This document shows, piece after piece, positions 60,140 through 64,000 of a DNA stretch of 64,000 nt. A program made the translations under genes and the position numbers. The DNA is from Pisaster brevispinus (Eukaryota > Echinodermata > Asteroidea > Forcipulatida > Asteriidae), in the NCBI GenBank assembly GCA_023634235.1, contig JAMKCF010000008.1, positions 2,733,001-2,797,000 of the forward strand, read 5' to 3'. The notes under the pieces are model-generated. The model was not told where the DNA came from, ran no database searches, and saw only the letters and a list, made by a program, of their open reading frames with translations. Each line of letters starts with the position of its first letter. The stretch's first letter is position 1.

Positions 60140-60315
60140 ATGGGTCTCAACAGGAAGCATTACATAGCTATCGGTTTGGCCACCTTACTTGTGGTGTGCG
60201 TGTTAGCCGTGGCCATAGCCGTGCCGGTTGCCAATTCCCGCAGTAAGAAGGATGGCTCTTCGGCCAGCCGTGAGATGGCACTGAAGTACATGTCAGAAAC
60301 GCCTCTCATTGACGG
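60140..60315 (+). CDS. Membrane dipeptidase (DPEP-like), first coding exon
   Basis: Renal-type dipeptidases are zinc enzymes on the cell surface that hydrolyse dipeptides and related substrates such as cysteinylglycine (family knowledge). The exon encodes MGLNRKHYIA, a hydrophobic segment at residues 11-30 (IGLATLLVVCVLAVAIAVPV) that would act as a signal anchor, a polar stalk, then REMALKYMSETPLIDG, which matches the family start (PLIDG, normally followed by HNDLPW). The donor GTAAGT comes two bases into the Gly codon, so the zinc-ligand His and Asp should open the next exon. No such exon was found up to 64000, so the first intron exceeds 3.6 kb or the gene is truncated. The start at 60140 is preferred over 59996 because it places the membrane anchor near the N terminus. 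Confidence 0.7.
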
Positions 60316-61915
60316 GTAAGTCTCCCCAAGTTATAACAGTATTAGTATACTATAATTATTATTTTGTTGTTAACTGTGTGCAACTTGCAACTTGCAACTT
60401 GCAACGGTGTATCGCATTGGGAAAGTGATTCAAAATAAGATTACTTTTTTTTGATAAAAGGAGACTTGAAACAAAATAGTCCGCTGCTACTCCTAGAACT
60501 CTGAGGTTTGTTCCGCTATATCGTGGAGACGATGATAGCGGAACGTACCTCAGGAGTAGTCTCACAAACAAACTGTCGCTGGCAGTGACGGTTTCATTCA
60601 AAGTGTAATATTAGGCAGTAAATATTATTTGGAATTATACCACAGTTTGATTACATATATGCGGTTGGTTAGAGTATGGAGGAGGTTCTTCCTCCATGAC
60701 AAGTACCACTTTGTTATATCAGCCTTGCTCTCTCCAGTCTGCACCTCTATGTGCTCTACGCTATGTACCCAGACTCCCTATAGTGCTCCCACCAGAGCCT
60801 CCGTGGTTGTCGCTTTGCTGCTAGTATTAATCAAGGAGATTTAACACGAGTAGGGGAGTCTACTTGAGTCAGAAGTTCAATGGTATGGTGGAAAGATGCC
60901 CCATCCCACAGTACTTTCCTCCATGAGTGACATCTCCCCTCGTGGCGGGAGGATTTTTCCAAAAGTTCCAGGCCTGTTCAGTTCAAATGATGGACAACTG
61001 GATCCTTTTCCCACCAGCTGTGGGTGCTGCTAACCTTTGTACCGGATTTAGAGTCCAGATCCTGGACATCCAAGATCAACATACCAAACTTTCATGCGAG
61101 CCTTTTTCTTTCCATAACGAATGAATTAATTAGTTCACCACAACCCCAGTGTATCACTCCAACAACCCCAACGTGTAATGTTACCTCATTTGTCATTCTA
61201 AAAGCACAAAGAAGGAACTCCGCGGATAAATGTCAAATTACCCGAATTCAAGAGGATCACCCCCTTCTTTGGGCGCTTCAAACAGAGGGTCCATGCTCTG
61301 TGGTTTACTGAACGGTTTAATTCTCAAAGTCAATCCTTATTCACTGTTTATATATAGTTTGTTGGTCACTGTGTTTGTGTTTGAGCCTGGAAAGTACAAC
61401 AGAACATCCCAGCCAAATACACCGCTTCGTGTGGGCGCCAAAGACTATAACTAAATAACGGTCAAGGTCAGACTACCAGCCAAACGAGGCTGGATCCCAG
61501 AAGTAGTTAAATTTGGCATTTATAATATGTAAAAACAAAAACCAGCAACTGTTTACAAAAAAACAACAACAACAACAACCTCAACTTGAACCCAAGTGCC
61601 GAATGACTTACATTGAAAGCACTTGTCAGAGAGAAAGATAATTTATGTGACAAATGCAGTCAGCATAACTGTACGAGAAATCTGGGGCGGGGTGTGCGTG
61701 AACACCTGACTCGTTCAATCCCTCGGGGCGAGGCGGAGGGGGGCTGGTTGAATACCGTTACTGATACATGAAACCTGTTGATTCAAAAGTGCATGCGGTT
61801 CGTTGGCATTGTAAAATGCACTTCACGGTGTTGGAAACTAATTGACTTGCTTCATGAACGGTTCAAGTTTGCACTCTTTATTTGCATTCATTCGGTGTAG
61901 AAAACAGGGTGATCT
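60316..61915. other. Probable dipeptidase intron 1, first part
   Basis: Holds a CAACTTG triple repeat near 60379-60404 and the hairpin at 60485-60561. No second coding exon with an HNDLPW-like start was found on the plus strand. Confidence 0.4.
60485..60561. repeat. Inverted repeat (hairpin) with TTCCGCTAT arms
   Basis: GCTACTCCTAGAACTCTGAG then GTTTGTTCCGCTAT faces ATAGCGGAACGTACCTCAGG AGTAGTC. The arms pair over about 25 positions around a 16-nt loop, with one 6-7 nt insertion in the left arm. A small fold-back element or structured RNA cannot be told apart here. Confidence 0.7.
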
Positions 61916-62258
61916 AAAGGCAGAGTATACTTTTGTTATTATTGTCAAAGACCAGTATCCTCACTTTAGTATACGCCAACGTATATATAAAACAACAAGC
62001 CTGTGAACATTCACCAAGTTGCAAGAAAATAATGAAAGGAAAAACACCCTTGTTGCATAGAATATTGTGTGCTTTCAGGAGCCTGCGAAATGCTATTAGC
62101 CTTTGGGGGCGAAAAATTACCCCTTTCTTTAAAACTACATTACTTCAAAGGGGGTCGTTTCTAACAAAGTTTCATATCATCAACAGCTCTCCAGTGCTCT
62201 TTAACGAGTAAGTTTTTATGGTCAATAACTTGTAGAGTAATTACCAAAATGACACAAG
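61916..62258 (-). repeat. GTATACTTTTGG dispersed element, full length, inverted
   Basis: Starts AAAGGCAGAGTATACTTTTG and ends GAGTAATTACCAAAATGACA. Internal TTGTCAAAGACCAGTATCCTC, CTTGCAAGAAAATAATGAAAG-like text, TGTGTGCTTTCAGGAGCC and GGGTCGTTTCTAACAAAG are the reverse complement of 46078-46368 and 32131-32345. It retains both ends. Confidence 0.8.
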
Positions 62259-62466
62259 ATAGGCCTACATCATCACTTTCAGTTTCTAATCAGTATACAT
62301 GCTTTCCTTCGTTATACACCACAAAGATACGGTTACAGGAATATTAACAATCCTCTACCTCCAGTAATCTTGTTAGTCTTGTGGCCTTGAAGATGTCCTT
62401 TACTGTGTAGTTGTTGGAGCTACCATGAAGGATAGAGCCAGTGCAAACTGAGCCACTGTTAACTTA

Positions 62467-62798
62467 AAAGGCAAAGTATACCTTCGGTTTGTGGAACTGT
62501 TCGACTGTTTTAATCCTTTACAAATGTAGATATTATATAAAAATAAAAGTAACTTCACTAATTTCATTTCAAGAGGTGGTAGCGTGAAGAATAATCTGTA
62601 AGTGGAATACACAATCTTCATACATGAAACGTTTCTCAGATTGACTTTTTTTTGTAAAGCCCTTTCTTTAAATCACATTCCTTAGAAGGGATTTGTTTCT
62701 CAAAACGTTATTTTTTTTTTATCAGCAGCTGCAGTGCTTCTCACCATGACAGTTTTTATGGCCATTAATTTTTGGAGTAATTACTACCCTCCCTTTAA
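62467..62798 (-). repeat. GTATACTTTTGG-type element, second subfamily
   Basis: Starts AAAGGCAAAGTATACCTTCG and ends TTTTTGGAGTAATTACTACC, CTCCCTTTAA. It contains GAAACGTTTCTCAGATTGAC and CAGCAGCTGCAGTGCTTCTC ACC, which it shares with 16400-16617. It lies about 200 bp from another member at 61916-62258. Confidence 0.75.
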
Positions 62799-64000
62799 AT
62801 TACGGATAAATTACTGTATACCAGCATTTTATGTGTATATTTTTGCTGCGGTCGATACAACACTTGCATAATAGAATATGTATTTATGTTCACGTTGTAC
62901 AATATTAATAACAAAAGGGGGGAAAACAGACGCTGCATTGTAGCGTGACGACGAACACAGACCCTCCAAGGTGAGGCAAAACCTGTACCCTTGAACATAG
63001 TAAACAAAAATAGCGATAGTACCGTTTGAAACGCCATTCCCACACCACCAATCATGAGGCCCCGCCACTCATGCGCAAAGTTGAATAACTAGTACAGCCC
63101 CCGGTAGGCAGCGGCATGCAATTTGTAAATGAAACAAGGTTTTTGGTTCTAGAGTAAAATCACAGAACTTTGGATCACTTCAAAAACACGCAAGTTTTCA
63201 CCAGTGTCGAACTGTGTAGCTTGTAGTGTGCATGCATAGACAAAACTGGGTCAGAAATAGACCCCTTGCATTGGCCGCCATCGTTGATGAAACGGACGAG
63301 ATGAATCGGACGAGTCAAAGTGTAACTTTTCTAAAAGCGTGAATTTAAAAAAAAGAAGATCAGATGTCATCTGCCAACATAATCAACACTTCTTTTACAC
63401 GACCGCAACCGGTGGTGACACCAAACTATACAGCACACCGTCAGCGTCATTTATTACTATACAAGGCTTCCAAACAGTCAACAATCGTAAATCATGCAAA
63501 CATTCATAAATACTTTTTTTTTATAGACAAACCAAGAAGACATTTATTAGTTCACTCAACAACCACCGGCGCGCCGTTCGTACACAACTATGCTCGTAAA
63601 AACTTCCCGGGTCCCCATCATGTACATTTTATAAGGACATTATAAAACATGGGTAACATTTTCTCACATTAACTTGACCATAATTTGTCTAATGATAAAA
63701 TAGTTGTTATTTGTTTGCACTTCTCTTGGCTGGAAGTGTAGTGACGTAAATAGACTAACTTCAACCCAAAGTTCACTGAGAAGGCTTGACGCCACACTGT
63801 CTTAAAAAATAGTGCAATGTTCACATTTTTATTGAAAGTTATTTTTTATTCTATTCGGCCCCCAACTTTAATAAACTTGACACATGATTTGGTAGCTAAT
63901 CAAAATTGTTCAAGGTTTAATCCTTCAAAAGATAAAATGGGCCTAGTATTTGTATTGGTACGGTAATCAATTTGATCTGCAAGAGTCAATAGGGGACCCT
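62799..64000. other. Right flank, no gene seen
   Basis: No second dipeptidase exon, other splice-bounded frame or repeat family recognised. A 93-codon plus-strand frame at 63364-63645 lacks protein character. Confidence 0.45.

Noticed and set aside
50390..60315. P450 and dipeptidase as a functional cluster
   Set aside because: Two unrelated families 4 kb apart on one strand is ordinary gene spacing; nothing else in the window supports a pathway.

Overview
The window looks like animal nuclear DNA. Exons are short and bounded by GT-AG introns, intergenic DNA is AT-rich, microsatellites are common, and many short fold-back elements are dispersed through it. No prokaryotic operon, rRNA or convincing tRNA is visible. 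The protein-coding families (a mitochondrial-type cytochrome P450 and a membrane dipeptidase with a membrane anchor) and several repeats that resemble, from memory only, repeats common in echinoderm genomes suggest a marine invertebrate deuterostome, probably an echinoderm. That assignment is inference and was not checked by any search.

Layout. 0-35 kb is almost gene-free. It holds a 42-bp tandem array at the left edge, several families of palindromic MITE-like elements, a 250-bp tandem duplication near 17.5 kb, a 450-bp CAA/CAG tract near 19.8 kb, and a few isolated candidate exons. The best of these is a 74-nt minus-strand exon at 6.5 kb. From about 40.5 kb down to 35.2 kb on the minus strand I can assemble a candidate small gene: TATA box, 5' exon, ATG exon, hydrophobic-segment exon, short terminal exon and AATAAA. 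It would encode a single-pass protein of about 70 residues that I cannot identify. 41-50 kb has no gene I can support.

The clearest gene is a complete nine-coding-exon mitochondrial-clan cytochrome P450 on the plus strand, 50390-55913. All splice phases agree and every P450 hallmark motif is present. It has a TATA box at 50079, a probable intron in its 5' UTR and an AATAAA at 56085. About 4 kb downstream, on the same strand, lies the first coding exon of a membrane dipeptidase (DPEP-like) at 60140-60315. The remaining exons are not visible in the last 3.7 kb, so the gene probably runs off the window. The P450 and dipeptidase have no obvious shared pathway, so their adjacency should not be read as functional linkage.

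The main unexplained content is the repeat landscape. At least eight dispersed or fold-back families can be seen by comparing copies within the window, and several sit inside P450 introns or next to the dipeptidase exon. I found no sign of a new defence system, gene cluster or other multi-gene system.
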